64,000 nucleotides of DNA from Methanofollis fontis (GCF_004297185.1 NZ_PGCL01000003.1:310001-374000), one strand, 5' to 3'; counted from the first letter of the stretch, positions 53,031 to 62,340 are shown. The notes: generated from the letters alone by a model not told the origin. Translations and numbers: made by a program.

Positions 53031-53416
53031 CTGAATATCTCTATGAAAAGGATCTGCGCCCCCTGAAATACAACGTGATCATAGGAAAACGTCAGGACCA
53101 GACGGTCAGAGAAATGGCCGCCCTTCTTGGCATCAGAATTCAGAAACTCCGCCTCCTTCTCATCGAACGGCTTGACATGTCCAATCTTGAGAACATGCCT
53201 GCCCGGTTCGAGGCCGGACTCTCCGCCATGGACAGCAAAGACCCTATCGCGGATGCCCTCGGCAGAGACCTCTTCGTCCGCTATGTCCAGGTCTTTACCA
53301 AATCGGAGATGGAGGCCGCATATGCCAGGGCACGATCCCTTGCCGACGGCGGACTCGCCCATGATGATGCGGTCGGGGAAGGCAAGGCAATGCTCAGGGA
53401 AGTGATATCACCATGA
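53027..53416 (+). CDS. ehaM: Eha hydrogenase subunit EhaM (DUF1959)
   Basis: 129 residues, soluble and helical, without Cys motifs. [20 protein letters not shown] and [20 protein letters not shown] are typical of DUF1959. Likely a peripheral cytosolic subunit that bridges the catalytic subunits and the membrane part. Coupled by ATGA overlaps at both ends. Confidence 0.8.
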   Translation: MTEYLYEKDLRPLKYNVIIGKRQDQTVREMAALLGIRIQKLRLLLIERLDMSNLENMPARFEAGLSAMDSKDPIADALGRDLFVRYVQVFTKSEMEAAYARARSLADGGLAHDDAVGEGKAMLREVISP

Positions 53417-53871
53417 CTGGAATGCTCCAGAAATTTAAAAATGCCGTGCGTTCCCGCTCAATTCATGTCGCATACGTGGACACAGGTTCGTGCAACGGCT
53501 GCGACATCGAGGTGCTCGCCTGCCTCTCGCCGCGCTACGACCTTGAGCAGTACGGCATCTATGTCCACAACAACCCGCGGGAGGCAGACGTCCTGCTGGT
53601 GATCGGTTGCGTCACTCCCCAGTGGGAAGACAAACTCCCGGCGATCTGGGAGAAGATCCCCGAACCGAAGGTGGCGATCGCCATCGGCAACTGCCCGGTA
53701 TCGGGCTGTGTCTTCAACCGCGAGGGGAGTTATGTGAACCCGCCTGCATCCAAATATATCCCTATCGCCGCAAATGTGCCGGGATGCCCGCCAAGACCGA
53801 CCGAAATCATCAGAGCGGTCCTTTCGCTTGCGCCAACAGTATTCAAAGACTACGAGGAGAAAAAACCATGA
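53413..53871 (+). CDS. ehaN: Eha hydrogenase small subunit
   Basis: 152 residues of the [NiFe] small-subunit/NuoB family. [13 protein letters not shown] (C27, C30), GNCPVSGC (C94) and NVPGCPPRP (C125) provide the four ligands of the proximal [4Fe-4S] cluster. It passes electrons from the Ni-Fe site to ferredoxin-type subunits. Overlaps the large-subunit gene by four bases. Confidence 0.9.
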   Translation: MTGMLQKFKNAVRSRSIHVAYVDTGSCNGCDIEVLACLSPRYDLEQYGIYVHNNPREADVLLVIGCVTPQWEDKLPAIWEKIPEPKVAIAIGNCPVSGCVFNREGSYVNPPASKYIPIAANVPGCPPRPTEIIRAVLSLAPTVFKDYEEKKP

Positions 53872-54953
53872 AAAGAACGGTCGATGTTGCAGTGCCCCTC
53901 GGACCGGTCCACCCCTGCTGGAAAGAGCCAATCAGGATCAAATGCGAAACAAAGGGGGAACTCGTCTATAACACCGAGGTGGAACTCGGCTACATGAAGA
54001 AAGGGATCGAACGGATCATGCAAGGTCGCCCCTGGCAGGAGGTGATGTTCCTTGCTGAACGGGTATGCGGCATCTGTTCCGTTGTCCACAATATGGTCTT
54101 CACCGAGACGATGGAGGCGATCAGCGGGATCGCACCGCCTGAACGTGCGGCCCTGCTGCGGGTGATCGTCAACGAACTCGACCGCATCCAGAGCCATCTC
54201 ATCGCCAACTTCTCATATTGCTATACCATCGAGCATGAGACCATTGGGATGTATCTCCTCAATGAACGCGAGCATGCCATGGACATGATCGAGATGATCA
54301 CCGGCAACCGGGTGAACACCGCCTACATGATCCCGGGCGGGGTCCGCTACGACCTGCAGCCAGAGGACGAGAACACTCTCAGGACGACCCTCGATCTGCT
54401 CGAACGGAACATCCGCCGGTATACTCAGATGTTTGAAGACGGACCGATGATCGGGCTGCGAAGCCGGGGCGTTGGTGTGCTCACCAGAGACGAAGCCCTC
54501 GAAGCCCATGCAGTCGGACCGACGGCGCGGGCAAGCGGGATCGATGTTGATATGCGCACATCTCACCCGACCTACCAGAAACTGGACTTCAAACCGATCA
54601 TCCGGACCGAGTGCGACAATTACGCCAGGATCATGGTCAGGTTCGAGGAGATCATCCAGTCCATCAATCTGATCAGGAAGGCGCTTTCAATGAAGTCCGA
54701 CGGGCTGGTGAGGGGTGGCGGCATCTGCCAGGGTGGTGAGATGCGATACTCGGGTGAGGCGCCCAGGGGAGAACTCACCTACTTTGTGAAGGCCGACCGC
54801 TACGGCAGGGTGGAGGAGATCGCCATTCAGACTCCATCCATCATGAACATTGACGCATGCTCACACTACATGCTGAAAAGGGCCAGATCCATCGCTGACG
54901 TGACCTCGTCCTTCATCAGTTCCGACCCCTGTGTGGCATGCACTGAGAGGTAA
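53868..54953 (+). CDS. ehaO: Eha hydrogenase large subunit
   Basis: 361 residues of the [NiFe] large-subunit/NuoD family. The four nickel ligands are in ERVCGIC (C67, C70) and near the end in [10 protein letters not shown] (C355, C358). No C-terminal extension follows, so no protease processing appears necessary, unlike classical [NiFe] hydrogenases. The protein oxidises H2 to feed low-potential ferredoxin. Internal motif [20 protein letters not shown] resembles the NuoD/HycE active-site loop. Confidence 0.92.
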   Translation: MKRTVDVAVPLGPVHPCWKEPIRIKCETKGELVYNTEVELGYMKKGIERIMQGRPWQEVMFLAERVCGICSVVHNMVFTETMEAISGIAPPERAALLRVIVNELDRIQSHLIANFSYCYTIEHETIGMYLLNEREHAMDMIEMITGNRVNTAYMIPGGVRYDLQPEDENTLRTTLDLLERNIRRYTQMFEDGPMIGLRSRGVGVLTRDEALEAHAVGPTARASGIDVDMRTSHPTYQKLDFKPIIRTECDNYARIMVRFEEIIQSINLIRKALSMKSDGLVRGGGICQGGEMRYSGEAPRGELTYFVKADRYGRVEEIAIQTPSIMNIDACSHYMLKRARSIADVTSSFISSDPCVACTER

Positions 54954-54956
54954 AAG

Positions 54957-55562
54957 ATGGGTCTGTCAATCGTCTGGTACGTCAGAGAATTCCTGCGCGG
55001 GGAATGGATCAAGAAATTCTTCCTGGTAAAGACCGCTCCACTCGAAGATCCACCCTACTTCAGGGGATATCCGGCGCTGACCGGGAAGGAGTGCACCCAT
55101 TGCCTCTCCTGCATGATGATCTGCCCGACACCGGGAGCGATCGAGGTCGTCCGGGAGGGCGAGACATGGGTGCCGAAGATCTATCCGGGCCACTGCATCA
55201 GGTGCGGCCTCTGTGTCGAGGCCTGCCCTGAGGACGTGCTCGACGCCGGGCGCGTCCTCGACACCCAGCACACCGACGGCACCTCGATCTCGGTCCGCTA
55301 TCAGGTGACGGTCAACCCGGACACCTGCGTACGCTGCGGCAACTGCGTGGTCGCCTGCCCGGTGAACAAGGAGGCCGACCCGCAGCTCGGGGCGAGCGGC
55401 ACCTCGGCAAACGATGATGTGATCATGCGCATCCACCGCGGCAACCTCTGGGTGCTCCACGACGAGAAGTGCACCGGGTGCAAGACCTGTGAGAGCGTCT
55501 GCCCGACCAATGCGATCAGGATCGCCCGCGTCGCCGAGGGGCGGCAGGGGGTGGACGAATGA
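54957..55562 (+). CDS. Four-cluster ferredoxin between Eha and Fwd genes
   Basis: 201 residues with four CxxCxxCxxxCP motifs: CTHCLSCMMICP, CIRCGLCVEACP, CVRCGNCVVACP and CTGCKTCESVCP, each binding a [4Fe-4S] cluster. The N-terminal 30 residues resemble the NuoI-type lead that docks to a hydrogenase small subunit. It follows ehaO by three bases and overlaps fwdD by four bases, so it could be a shortened EhaP/Q or an FwdF/G-like wire between the two enzymes. Confidence 0.88.
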   Translation: MGLSIVWYVREFLRGEWIKKFFLVKTAPLEDPPYFRGYPALTGKECTHCLSCMMICPTPGAIEVVREGETWVPKIYPGHCIRCGLCVEACPEDVLDAGRVLDTQHTDGTSISVRYQVTVNPDTCVRCGNCVVACPVNKEADPQLGASGTSANDDVIMRIHRGNLWVLHDEKCTGCKTCESVCPTNAIRIARVAEGRQGVDE

Positions 55563-55954
55563 GGTTTGTCTTCAATACCGGGCGGACGGCCGCACAGGGT
55601 GCCGGGCTCGAGCGCAAGACCTCTGAGGAGTATCAGAAGGCGACCTCAGTCGCCAGGATGAACCCGGTGGACATGATGGACCTGGAGATCGAGGACGGCG
55701 AACGGCTACGCGTCAGCGGTCCGGCAGGAACGGTGGTGCTCAGGGTGGAGGCGAACGACGGCATCCCGCGGGGGACGGTGTTTGTCCCCCTCGGCCCCTA
55801 CGCCAATGCCGTTCTGGACGGCGAGACCCATGGCACCGGCATGCCCGACTACAAGTCGGTCAGTGTGGAGATCGAACCCACCGACGATCCGGTACCGACG
55901 ATCCCGGCACTGATGGAAGGGATCGGGGGCGTCGCCCTCAGGAGGGAGGAGTGA
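55559..55954 (+). CDS. fwdD: Formylmethanofuran dehydrogenase subunit D
   Basis: 131 residues, a molybdopterin-dinucleotide-binding beta barrel: TGRTAAQGAGLERKTSEEYQ at the start, VARMNPVDMMDLEIEDGERL and PRGTVFVPLGPYANAV. It completes the cofactor pocket of FwdB, which is separate here. Formylmethanofuran dehydrogenase carries out the first step of CO2 reduction to methane. Confidence 0.9.
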   Translation: MRFVFNTGRTAAQGAGLERKTSEEYQKATSVARMNPVDMMDLEIEDGERLRVSGPAGTVVLRVEANDGIPRGTVFVPLGPYANAVLDGETHGTGMPDYKSVSVEIEPTDDPVPTIPALMEGIGGVALRREE

Positions 55955-57249
55955 TGATCCACAGAGATATGGTCTGCCCGTTCTGCGGATGCCTCTGCGA
56001 CGACCTGGTGGTGGAGACCGAGGACGGACAGGTGGTGCAGGTGGACAACGCCTGCACACTCGGCAGCAACAAGATGATGGGGGCATGGCAGCACCGTCTA
56101 AAAAGCCCGGTGATGCGGGACGGCGGGGGGTGGCGGGACACCACCTATGAGGAGGCATGCGAGTATGCCGCCGGCGTGCTCCTGGACGCCGACCGACCCC
56201 TGATGTACGGCTGGTCGAGCACCCAGGGTGAGGCGCAGGGCATCGGCGTTTCCATGGCCGAACTGCTCGGCGGCGTTATCGATTCCACCACCTCGGTCTG
56301 CCACGGTCCCTCGATCCTGGCCATCCAGGAGGTCGGTCACCCGGGGTGCACCCTGGGACAGGTGAAAAACCGCGCAGACCTCGTCATCTACTGGGCATGC
56401 AACCCGACCGAGGCGCATCCCCGGCACATGAGCAGGTACACCACCTATGCCGACGGCTTTTTCATGGAAAACGCCTTCAGGGACAGAAAGCTCATCGTCG
56501 TCGATGTCAGGAAGAGCGATACCGCCTCGATCGCCGACGAGTTCATGCAGGTGAAACCGGGCGGCGATTATGCGGTGCTCTCGGCATTGCGGGCGATCGT
56601 GCGGGGCCGCGCCGATGTGGTGCCAAAGACGGTGGCCGGCGTCACGAAGGAGCAGCTGGTGCGGGTGGCGGCGCTGTGCAAGGAGGCCCGGTTCGGCGCC
56701 CTCTTCTTTGGCGTCGGGCTCACGATGGCCCCAGGCAAGTACAAGAATGTCAGGAACGCCATCGAACTGGTCGACGAACTCAACCGCCATACCAAATGGA
56801 CCCTGACACCCCTCCGCGGCCACTACAATGTCTATGGCTCAAACGAAGTCTTCACCTGGATGACCGGGTACCCGTATGCCGTCGATTTTTCCCGGCAGAT
56901 CGCCTTCTACAACCCGGGCGAGACAACGGCGGTGGACATCCTGGCGCGGCAGGAGTGCGATGCCTGCCTGATCGTGGCGTCTGATCCAGGCGCCCATTTC
57001 CCAAAACAATGCCTTGAACACCTTGCAGAGATCCCGACCGTGCTCATCGATCCGATGCAGACGGCCACCACGCCCCTCTGCCGGTGCCAGATACCGACGG
57101 CGGTGACCGGGATGGACGCCTCCGGCACCGCCTACCGGATGGATGGGGTGCCCATCCACCTGAAGAAGTTTCTGGACCTCGGCTATCCGACCGATACCGA
57201 GATCATCGGCCGGATCTTCAAGCAGGTGAAGGAGGTGAAACACCCATGA
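55954..57249 (+). CDS. fwdB: Formylmethanofuran dehydrogenase subunit B
   Basis: 431 residues from the ATG at 55954 (GTG at 55951 is possible). The N-terminal CPFCGCLCDD with a later Cys in DNACTLG binds a [4Fe-4S] cluster. STTSVCHGPSILA has the Cys that ligates molybdenum or tungsten, so this is the cysteine and not the selenocysteine form. The subunit reduces CO2 to formate, which passes to FwdA. It is separate from the FwdD barrel, as in other methanogens. Confidence 0.92.
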   Translation: MIHRDMVCPFCGCLCDDLVVETEDGQVVQVDNACTLGSNKMMGAWQHRLKSPVMRDGGGWRDTTYEEACEYAAGVLLDADRPLMYGWSSTQGEAQGIGVSMAELLGGVIDSTTSVCHGPSILAIQEVGHPGCTLGQVKNRADLVIYWACNPTEAHPRHMSRYTTYADGFFMENAFRDRKLIVVDVRKSDTASIADEFMQVKPGGDYAVLSALRAIVRGRADVVPKTVAGVTKEQLVRVAALCKEARFGALFFGVGLTMAPGKYKNVRNAIELVDELNRHTKWTLTPLRGHYNVYGSNEVFTWMTGYPYAVDFSRQIAFYNPGETTAVDILARQECDACLIVASDPGAHFPKQCLEHLAEIPTVLIDPMQTATTPLCRCQIPTAVTGMDASGTAYRMDGVPIHLKKFLDLGYPTDTEIIGRIFKQVKEVKHP

Positions 57250-58946
57250 ACGAACTGCTGATCAAAAACGCCTTTGTGATCGATCCGATCAACAACATCA
57301 CCGGCGAACAGATGGACCTCGCCGTCCGCGACGGCCGGATCGTGGAGGACGTCGGGGCGAACGCCGAGGTGATCGATGCCGGCGGGTGTCTCACCCTGCC
57401 GGGTGGCATCGATTCCCATACTCATGTCTGCGGCACCAAGGTGAACTTCGGGCGTTATATGAGCCCTGAGGACATGCGGGCCGGCAGGGAGGCGCGAAGG
57501 GGGGTGAAACACGCCACATCAGGCTATTCGGTCCCGACGACCTATGCAAACTCCTACCGCTATGCCATCATGGGCTACACCACCCTGCTGGAGGGGGCAA
57601 TGGCGCCCCTGGAGGCGCGGCACACCCATGAGGAGTTCTCGGCCACCCCGCTCCAGGACATGATGGCCAACACCCTCTTCGACGGCAACTGGGGGGTGAT
57701 GGAGGCGATCCGGGACGGCGATACCGAACGCGCCGCCGCCATCGTCGGATGGACCATCTCGGCCGTCAAGGGCTTCGGGATCAAGATCACCAATCCGGGC
57801 GGCACCGAGGCCTGGGGGTGGGGCAAGGACGTCACCTGCATCAGGGACCCGGTCCCCTATTTCGAGGTGACACCGGCCGAGATCATCGAGACGCTGATCC
57901 GCTCGTGCGAGATGCTCCGCCTCCCCCACTCGGTCCACCTCCACTGCAACAACCTGGGCAAACCGGGCAATTACGGCTGCACCATGGAGACCTTCAACCT
58001 GGTGCCTGACCTGAACGATAAACGCCAGACGCTGTATGCCACCCATGTCCAGTTCCACAGCTACGGGGGATCGGGCTGGAAGGACTTCTGCTCAAAGGCC
58101 GAACCGGTTGCCGGACTCGTGAACAACCGCCCGCAGATCGTCATCGATATGGGGCAGGTGATGTTCGGCAAGACCACGACGATGACCGCCGACGGCCCGA
58201 TGGAGTTCAACCTCTACCGCCTCCACCACAACAAGTGGTCCAACCACGATGTGGAGCTGGAGACCGGGTCCGGGATCATCCCGGTGCTCTACCGCAGGAA
58301 GAACCTGGTGAACTCGATCATGTGGGCGATCGGGCTTGAACTGGCGCTCCTTGTCGAGAACCCCTGGCAGTGCATGCTCACGACCGATAACCCGAACGGT
58401 GCCCCCTTCGTGAAGTATCCGGAGATCATCGCCCTGCTGATGAGCAAAAAGTATCGGGACGCGGAGTTTGCCACCGTCCACCCGGAAACCGGGTCGAGGA
58501 CGGTGCTCCCCTCCCTTGAGCGCGAACTGGACTGGAACGAGATCGCCGTCATGACGCGGGCCGGACAGGCGAAGGCGCTCGGGATCACCGATATCGGCAA
58601 GGGGCACCTCGGTCTGGGCGCCGAGGCCGACATCGCCGTCTATCCCCTCAAGGTCGGGGAGATCGATCCGGCAAAGGAGTATGAGCAGGTGATCGAGGGC
58701 TTCTCAAAGGCGAAGTGGACGATCAAGCGCGGCCGACCGATGGCGCGGGACGGCGAGATCCTGGTCCACGGCGAGAACACCACGATCTGGGCGGACCCGG
58801 TGATCCGCCCTGACCGCGACATTGCACAGGACCCCGATTTCTGCGAGATGTTCAACCACTGGTATTCGGTGCGGATGAGCAACTACCCGGTGCAGGACGA
58901 ATATCTCCAGAGAAACCTGCGTATGCAGAGCGAGGCAGACCTATGA
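57246..58946 (+). CDS. fwdA: Formylmethanofuran dehydrogenase subunit A
   Basis: 566 residues of the amidohydrolase superfamily. GGIDSHTHV (H58, H60), the Lys in KGFGIKITNPGG, HLHCNN and TTDNPNGAP supply the binuclear metal site. It condenses formate with methanofuran to formylmethanofuran. The start overlaps the fwdB stop by four bases and the end overlaps fwdC, so equal subunit synthesis is likely. Confidence 0.93.
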   Translation: MNELLIKNAFVIDPINNITGEQMDLAVRDGRIVEDVGANAEVIDAGGCLTLPGGIDSHTHVCGTKVNFGRYMSPEDMRAGREARRGVKHATSGYSVPTTYANSYRYAIMGYTTLLEGAMAPLEARHTHEEFSATPLQDMMANTLFDGNWGVMEAIRDGDTERAAAIVGWTISAVKGFGIKITNPGGTEAWGWGKDVTCIRDPVPYFEVTPAEIIETLIRSCEMLRLPHSVHLHCNNLGKPGNYGCTMETFNLVPDLNDKRQTLYATHVQFHSYGGSGWKDFCSKAEPVAGLVNNRPQIVIDMGQVMFGKTTTMTADGPMEFNLYRLHHNKWSNHDVELETGSGIIPVLYRRKNLVNSIMWAIGLELALLVENPWQCMLTTDNPNGAPFVKYPEIIALLMSKKYRDAEFATVHPETGSRTVLPSLERELDWNEIAVMTRAGQAKALGITDIGKGHLGLGAEADIAVYPLKVGEIDPAKEYEQVIEGFSKAKWTIKRGRPMARDGEILVHGENTTIWADPVIRPDRDIAQDPDFCEMFNHWYSVRMSNYPVQDEYLQRNLRMQSEADL

Positions 58947-59713
58947 GGATCATTCTGACAATGCGCCCGCGTAAAAACCCGAAGATACCGATCGAAGCCG
59001 AGATGATCGTCCCATCACTGCTGATGAAGGGGGATGACGTCACGGTATGGGAGGGAAACCGCGAACGGCGGCTGGACGAGGTCTTCGAGGTCGCCATCGA
59101 AGGGGAGGCGTCATCTCCGGCAGACGTGGAGGTGGTGCTGCGCGGTGACACCGCACGCGTGAAGCGTATCGGCGAGTACATGGACGGCGGGCAGATCACC
59201 GTCGAAGGCGACATCGGGATGCATTGCGGAAATTTCATGGAGGCCGGCACCATTGAGGTGATGGGCAATGCCGGCGGCTGGCTCGGGCGTGAGATGCGTG
59301 GCGGCACGATCATCTGTCGGGGCAATGCCGGTCACTACTGTGCATCCGGCTACCGCGGCGAGAAGAAGGGAATGACCGGCGGCAGAATAGAGGTCTTTGG
59401 AAATGCAGGCGATTTTGTCGCCGAATACCTCACCGGCGGCGAGGTGTTTGTGCACGGCAACTGCGGCGACATGCCGGGTGTGGAGATGCATGGCGGGACA
59501 CTCACCATCAGCGGCGACTGCTCCCGCCCCTGCGGAAATATGACCAGCGGCACCTGCACGGTATTCGGCTGCGCATACGGGATGATGCCGACCTTTGCCC
59601 TGCAAGGAGAAGAAATCGCCTCCGATGGAGAAAAGATTCATTCATTCACCGGAGATGTCGCAAACAGAGGAAAGGGAAACCTTTTCGTGAGGCGCTATCA
59701 ATATCTCGAGTAA
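58943..59713 (+). CDS. fwdC: Formylmethanofuran dehydrogenase subunit C
   Basis: 256 residues with a repeated G-x-x-x-x-x-x-G-N-A/C-G pattern, for example GTIEVMGNAGGWLGREMRGG and GRIEVFGNAGDFVAEYLTGG, which builds the right-handed beta helix typical of FwdC and of the glutamate synthase alpha C-terminal domain. It is a scaffold subunit that holds FwdA and FwdB together. Its TAA overlaps an ATG for a small zinc-ribbon protein. Confidence 0.92.
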   Translation: MRIILTMRPRKNPKIPIEAEMIVPSLLMKGDDVTVWEGNRERRLDEVFEVAIEGEASSPADVEVVLRGDTARVKRIGEYMDGGQITVEGDIGMHCGNFMEAGTIEVMGNAGGWLGREMRGGTIICRGNAGHYCASGYRGEKKGMTGGRIEVFGNAGDFVAEYLTGGEVFVHGNCGDMPGVEMHGGTLTISGDCSRPCGNMTSGTCTVFGCAYGMMPTFALQGEEIASDGEKIHSFTGDVANRGKGNLFVRRYQYLE

Positions 59714-59862
59714 TGATCAGGCACGAATGCGGTTACGAGGAACCCGCCTACTGCAGAAAATGTGGGCGCCCCCTCGAATACGATCCTCGCCGGGGCATAT
59801 ACTGTCCCCACTGCGGCCGTCAGGTCACAATGCTCTGCCCCCAATGCGGGAAGCGATGGTGA
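59713..59862 (+). CDS. 49-residue triple zinc-ribbon protein after fwdC
   Basis: ATG at 59713 overlaps the fwdC stop (TAATG). The product has YCRKCG, IYCPHCG and MLCPQCGKRW, three CxxC pairs, plus HECG near the start, so it could hold one or two zinc ions or an iron centre. The dense Cys spacing and coupling to fwdC make chance unlikely. I know of no described Fwd or Eha partner of this size; it could help metal insertion or assembly, which is speculation. Confidence 0.65.
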   Translation: MIRHECGYEEPAYCRKCGRPLEYDPRRGIYCPHCGRQVTMLCPQCGKRW

Positions 59863-59865
59863 AAA

Positions 59866-60135
59866 TCAGGCCATCCTGCTTCTGAGCCAGCGTGCATATT
59901 CAGAACGGAGCCTGGTCTTTTCTGCATCATCCAGATCCATTTTTCCGGTCTCATCCAGAAAGTCCTCGAGTTTCACGATGAGTCGCTCCGCATCGCGGTG
60001 ATCGGTCGCTTCCAGATAGACAGGTGCTCGTCCCGCATCGATCACCTCGCCGCAGACATGGCAGAGCTTCCAGTGCTGATAGGGGTCGACATAGGTGAAG
60101 GTCAGGCACCCGGGACAGCGGATGACGCGGTACAT
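59866..60135 (-). CDS. DUF1922-type zinc-ribbon protein
   Basis: 89 residues: VIRCPGC and KLCHVCGEVI form a zinc ribbon like that of MTH1184/DUF1922, followed by an acidic helix with LEDFLDETGKMDLDDAEKTR and an Arg-rich end. It is convergent with the zinc-ribbon gene after fwdC, with three bases between them. Role unknown; such proteins may bind nucleic acid or protein. Confidence 0.8.
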   Translation of the reverse strand: MYRVIRCPGCLTFTYVDPYQHWKLCHVCGEVIDAGRAPVYLEATDHRDAERLIVKLEDFLDETGKMDLDDAEKTRLRSEYARWLRSRMA

Positions 60136-60194
60136 CAGGGGGAGATGCGCGTTGCTCTGTAAAAAAGATTCCTCAATGAAACGGAAAAATATGA

Positions 60195-60551
60195 TTAGTG
60201 TTCGTGACCGCAGTCATGACCGTCATGGCTGCAGACATTGGCGCTGGTGACCAGTTCTCCCTTGAGGAAGAGAGCGATCGCCTCCTCGACACTGCCTGAA
60301 ACACCGAGGTAGACCTCGATGCCACGGGCACAGAAGAGATCGACCGCCTTCGGGCCCATGCCGCCGGCAATCACAACCGTCGCCCCGTTCTCCGCGAGCA
60401 GTGCCGGAAGAACACCCGGCGAATGACCGGGACTGGCGATGTCGGTCCGACCGACGACGGTGCCGTTCTCGACCTCAAAGATCGCATATCCCTCGCACTG
60501 TCCAAAATGCTGCGACACCTCGGTGCCGTCCCGTGCAACTCCAACTTTCAT
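60195..60551 (-). CDS. NifX/NifB-type iron-molybdenum cofactor-binding protein
   Basis: 118 residues from the ATG at 60551. VGVARDGTEVSQHFGQCEGY is the start of the dinitrogenase FeMo-cofactor family, and VVIAGGMGPKAVDLFCARGI its second conserved block. The tail CSHDGHDCGHEH is a Cys/His metal-binding extension. In non-diazotrophs such proteins carry Fe-S or Mo-Fe clusters. It may supply metal clusters to neighbouring redox enzymes; this is inference. Confidence 0.87.
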   Translation of the reverse strand: MKVGVARDGTEVSQHFGQCEGYAIFEVENGTVVGRTDIASPGHSPGVLPALLAENGATVVIAGGMGPKAVDLFCARGIEVYLGVSGSVEEAIALFLKGELVTSANVCSHDGHDCGHEH

Positions 60552-60619
60552 GGGTAAAACCTCGTATCTATACAATGGATCCGTTCGGTCTTGAACCTAT
60601 CATTTGAGACAAAAAAAAG

Positions 60620-60871
60620 TTACCAGCGCCCGCGGCCACCAAAACGCCCGCGGCCGCGGCCACCGCAGAAACCACATCCGCATCCCCATGGGATGCCGCC
60701 CCGTCCAACGCCATACATCATGTTCTGAGGCGGCGGGACAGCGGTCCCGGTAGTTTCCTGGGGCGTCTGTGCTGCTGTCGATACGACAGGCGCCGCCGGT
60801 CTGCACCGGCCAAGCCCCCGCCCGGTCATCGGGCCCATTCCACGCGGCCCGGTTCCATCAAATCCCGGCAT
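60620..60871 (-). CDS. DUF5320-type Gly-rich small protein
   Basis: 83 residues. MPGFDGTGPRGMGPMTGRGL at the start is the DUF5320 signature. The end is Gly/Arg-rich with CGCGFCGGRGRGRFGG, a likely metal or nucleic-acid site. Such genes accompany NifX/NifB-type cofactor proteins, as here. Function unknown. Confidence 0.8.
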   Translation of the reverse strand: MPGFDGTGPRGMGPMTGRGLGRCRPAAPVVSTAAQTPQETTGTAVPPPQNMMYGVGRGGIPWGCGCGFCGGRGRGRFGGRGRW

Positions 60872-60985
60872 AGTGTTTCACTCCTGAAGGCGGCATCAGG
60901 CCGTCCTCAATTATTACTCATATGCGCACAATTACATAAACCCCTCCCTCGGGGCAAGACGGAGTAATAAAAAAGGGTGATCCAT

Positions 60986-61147
60986 TTACCAGTGCCAGTG
61001 CCAGTGCCACCGACCCCGTCGCCCGCTCTCCGGAAGCCGGACAAGAGTCTCCATCTGGCCCCCTCCCGCCTCCTTCTGGCGCTCTCCTGTGGCAAATGAT
61101 GGACCGTACTTTCTCCCGGCACGTTCCTCTTTCCCGCGTGCACCCAC
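60986..61147 (-). CDS. Possible 53-residue protein with HWHWHW tail
   Basis: From a GTG at 61147 the frame gives a basic protein that ends GRRGRWHWHWHW, caused by a CCAGTG-type hexamer repeated three times in the DNA. It follows the DUF5320 gene region upstream on the same strand and may belong to the same metal-cofactor cluster. A different frame (60907-61143) is also open; the frame given here looks more protein-like. Weak start signal. Confidence 0.35.
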   Translation of the reverse strand: MGARGKEERAGRKYGPSFATGERQKEAGGGQMETLVRLPESGRRGRWHWHWHW

Positions 61148-61272
61148 GCTATACCATCCCCCCCGCGGACGGACCCCCGCCCGCGTGCATCTCCATCGAA
61201 GCAGGGCTATATTAAGGTTCAGGGAACGGACCGACCGATGGCTATTAGTCCGGAGGAGGCGGATCCTATGAT

Positions 61273-62013
61273 ATGCATATCGAGGTTATTCCGGTAGAAG
61301 GGCTGCCGATCATCCATCCGGGCGATAATCTTGCGGAAATGATCTCCACTCTGGTCTCCTTCGAGGACGGCGATATTCTCTGTCTCGCCTCCTCGGTCTA
61401 CTCCAAGGCGGCGGGTTATCTGAGACGGCTTGACGAGATCACACCGACGGAGGATGCCCTCAGGATCGCTTCAAAGACCCGCGAGGACCCGCGGTTTGTC
61501 CAGGCCGTCCTCGACGATTCGACTGACGTGATCCTTGAAGCACCCTTCATCCTCTCCGAGACCGTTACCGGCCATGTGGGGGTCAGGGCGGGCATCGACC
61601 ACTCCAATGTGGAGGACGGCATGATCATCCGTCTCCCCCCCGATCCGATGGGGGCTGCCGGGGAGATGCGGGAGAGGATTTCATCTGCCACCGGCAGGGA
61701 TGTGCGTGTGATCATCACCGACACCTGCGGTCGGTCCTTCCGTCGCGGGCAGGCGGGGGTCGCCATCGGATGGAGCGGGATGCAGGCAATCCGGGATTTC
61801 AGGGGGGATCACGACCTCTTCGGCCACATCCTCGAGATCACCGAGGAGGCGGTGGTCGACGAGATCGCCGGTTTTGCAAATTTTGTGATGGGGGAGAGCA
61901 ACAACGGTGTTCCGGCAGTCGTATTCAGGAACTGTCCGCAGTGGAGTGGTCACGACAGCCTGCATTTCAGCAGGGACGAGGATATCATCAGAACAGCACT
62001 GTGCAATAAATAA
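61273..62013 (+). CDS. cofE: Coenzyme F420-0:L-glutamate ligase
   Basis: 246 residues. EVIPVEGLPIIHPGDNLAEM at the start, ASSVYSKAAGYLRRL, and ITDTCGRSFRRGQAGVAIGW in the middle are conserved in CofE. The enzyme uses GTP to add glutamates to F420-0, giving the F420 used in methanogenesis. VVFRNCPQWSGHDSLHFSRD ends the protein. It is a single gene. Confidence 0.93.
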   Translation: MHIEVIPVEGLPIIHPGDNLAEMISTLVSFEDGDILCLASSVYSKAAGYLRRLDEITPTEDALRIASKTREDPRFVQAVLDDSTDVILEAPFILSETVTGHVGVRAGIDHSNVEDGMIIRLPPDPMGAAGEMRERISSATGRDVRVIITDTCGRSFRRGQAGVAIGWSGMQAIRDFRGDHDLFGHILEITEEAVVDEIAGFANFVMGESNNGVPAVVFRNCPQWSGHDSLHFSRDEDIIRTALCNK

Positions 62014-62130
62014 CCTTCAGAAGAGGGGGAACACCCCCTCCTCCCATAGGGATGCTGGCAACAGATGAAATATCGGCTGCTTACGTGCGTTCACTCACAT
62101 AAGGGCCCCTATCACTTCCGGAAAAAAAGG

Positions 62131-62289
62131 TTAATAGAACGTATTCATGAAGAAAATAATTACACCGACCACAGCAGCGACGGCCATCACATATTCGGGT
62201 TTGATGTGGACTGCCCTGCGGTCCTCACTATCATAATAGTTCACAAGACCCGCCGACGAGACGAGACGCCCGCCACTCTTCTTTGCCAT
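62131..62289 (-). CDS. secG: Protein translocase subunit Sec61-beta (SecG)
   Basis: 52 residues: MAKKSGGRLVSSAGLVNYYD is the cytosolic N-terminal segment and VMAVAAVVGVIIFFMNTF the single C-terminal membrane anchor of archaeal Sec61-beta. It is the small, non-essential part of the SecYE channel. The frame is open far upstream but only this final part is protein-like. Confidence 0.88.
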   Translation of the reverse strand: MAKKSGGRLVSSAGLVNYYDSEDRRAVHIKPEYVMAVAAVVGVIIFFMNTFY

Positions 62290-62340
62290 GTACAGAAATT
62301 TCTCATTCACTATATATAAAATCGGTGCCAACCCTCCAGC

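Noticed and set aside
60907-61143. A 78-codon minus-strand frame starting MHAGKRN
   Set aside because: The overlapping 53-codon frame from 61147 gives a more protein-like product; both are uncertain.
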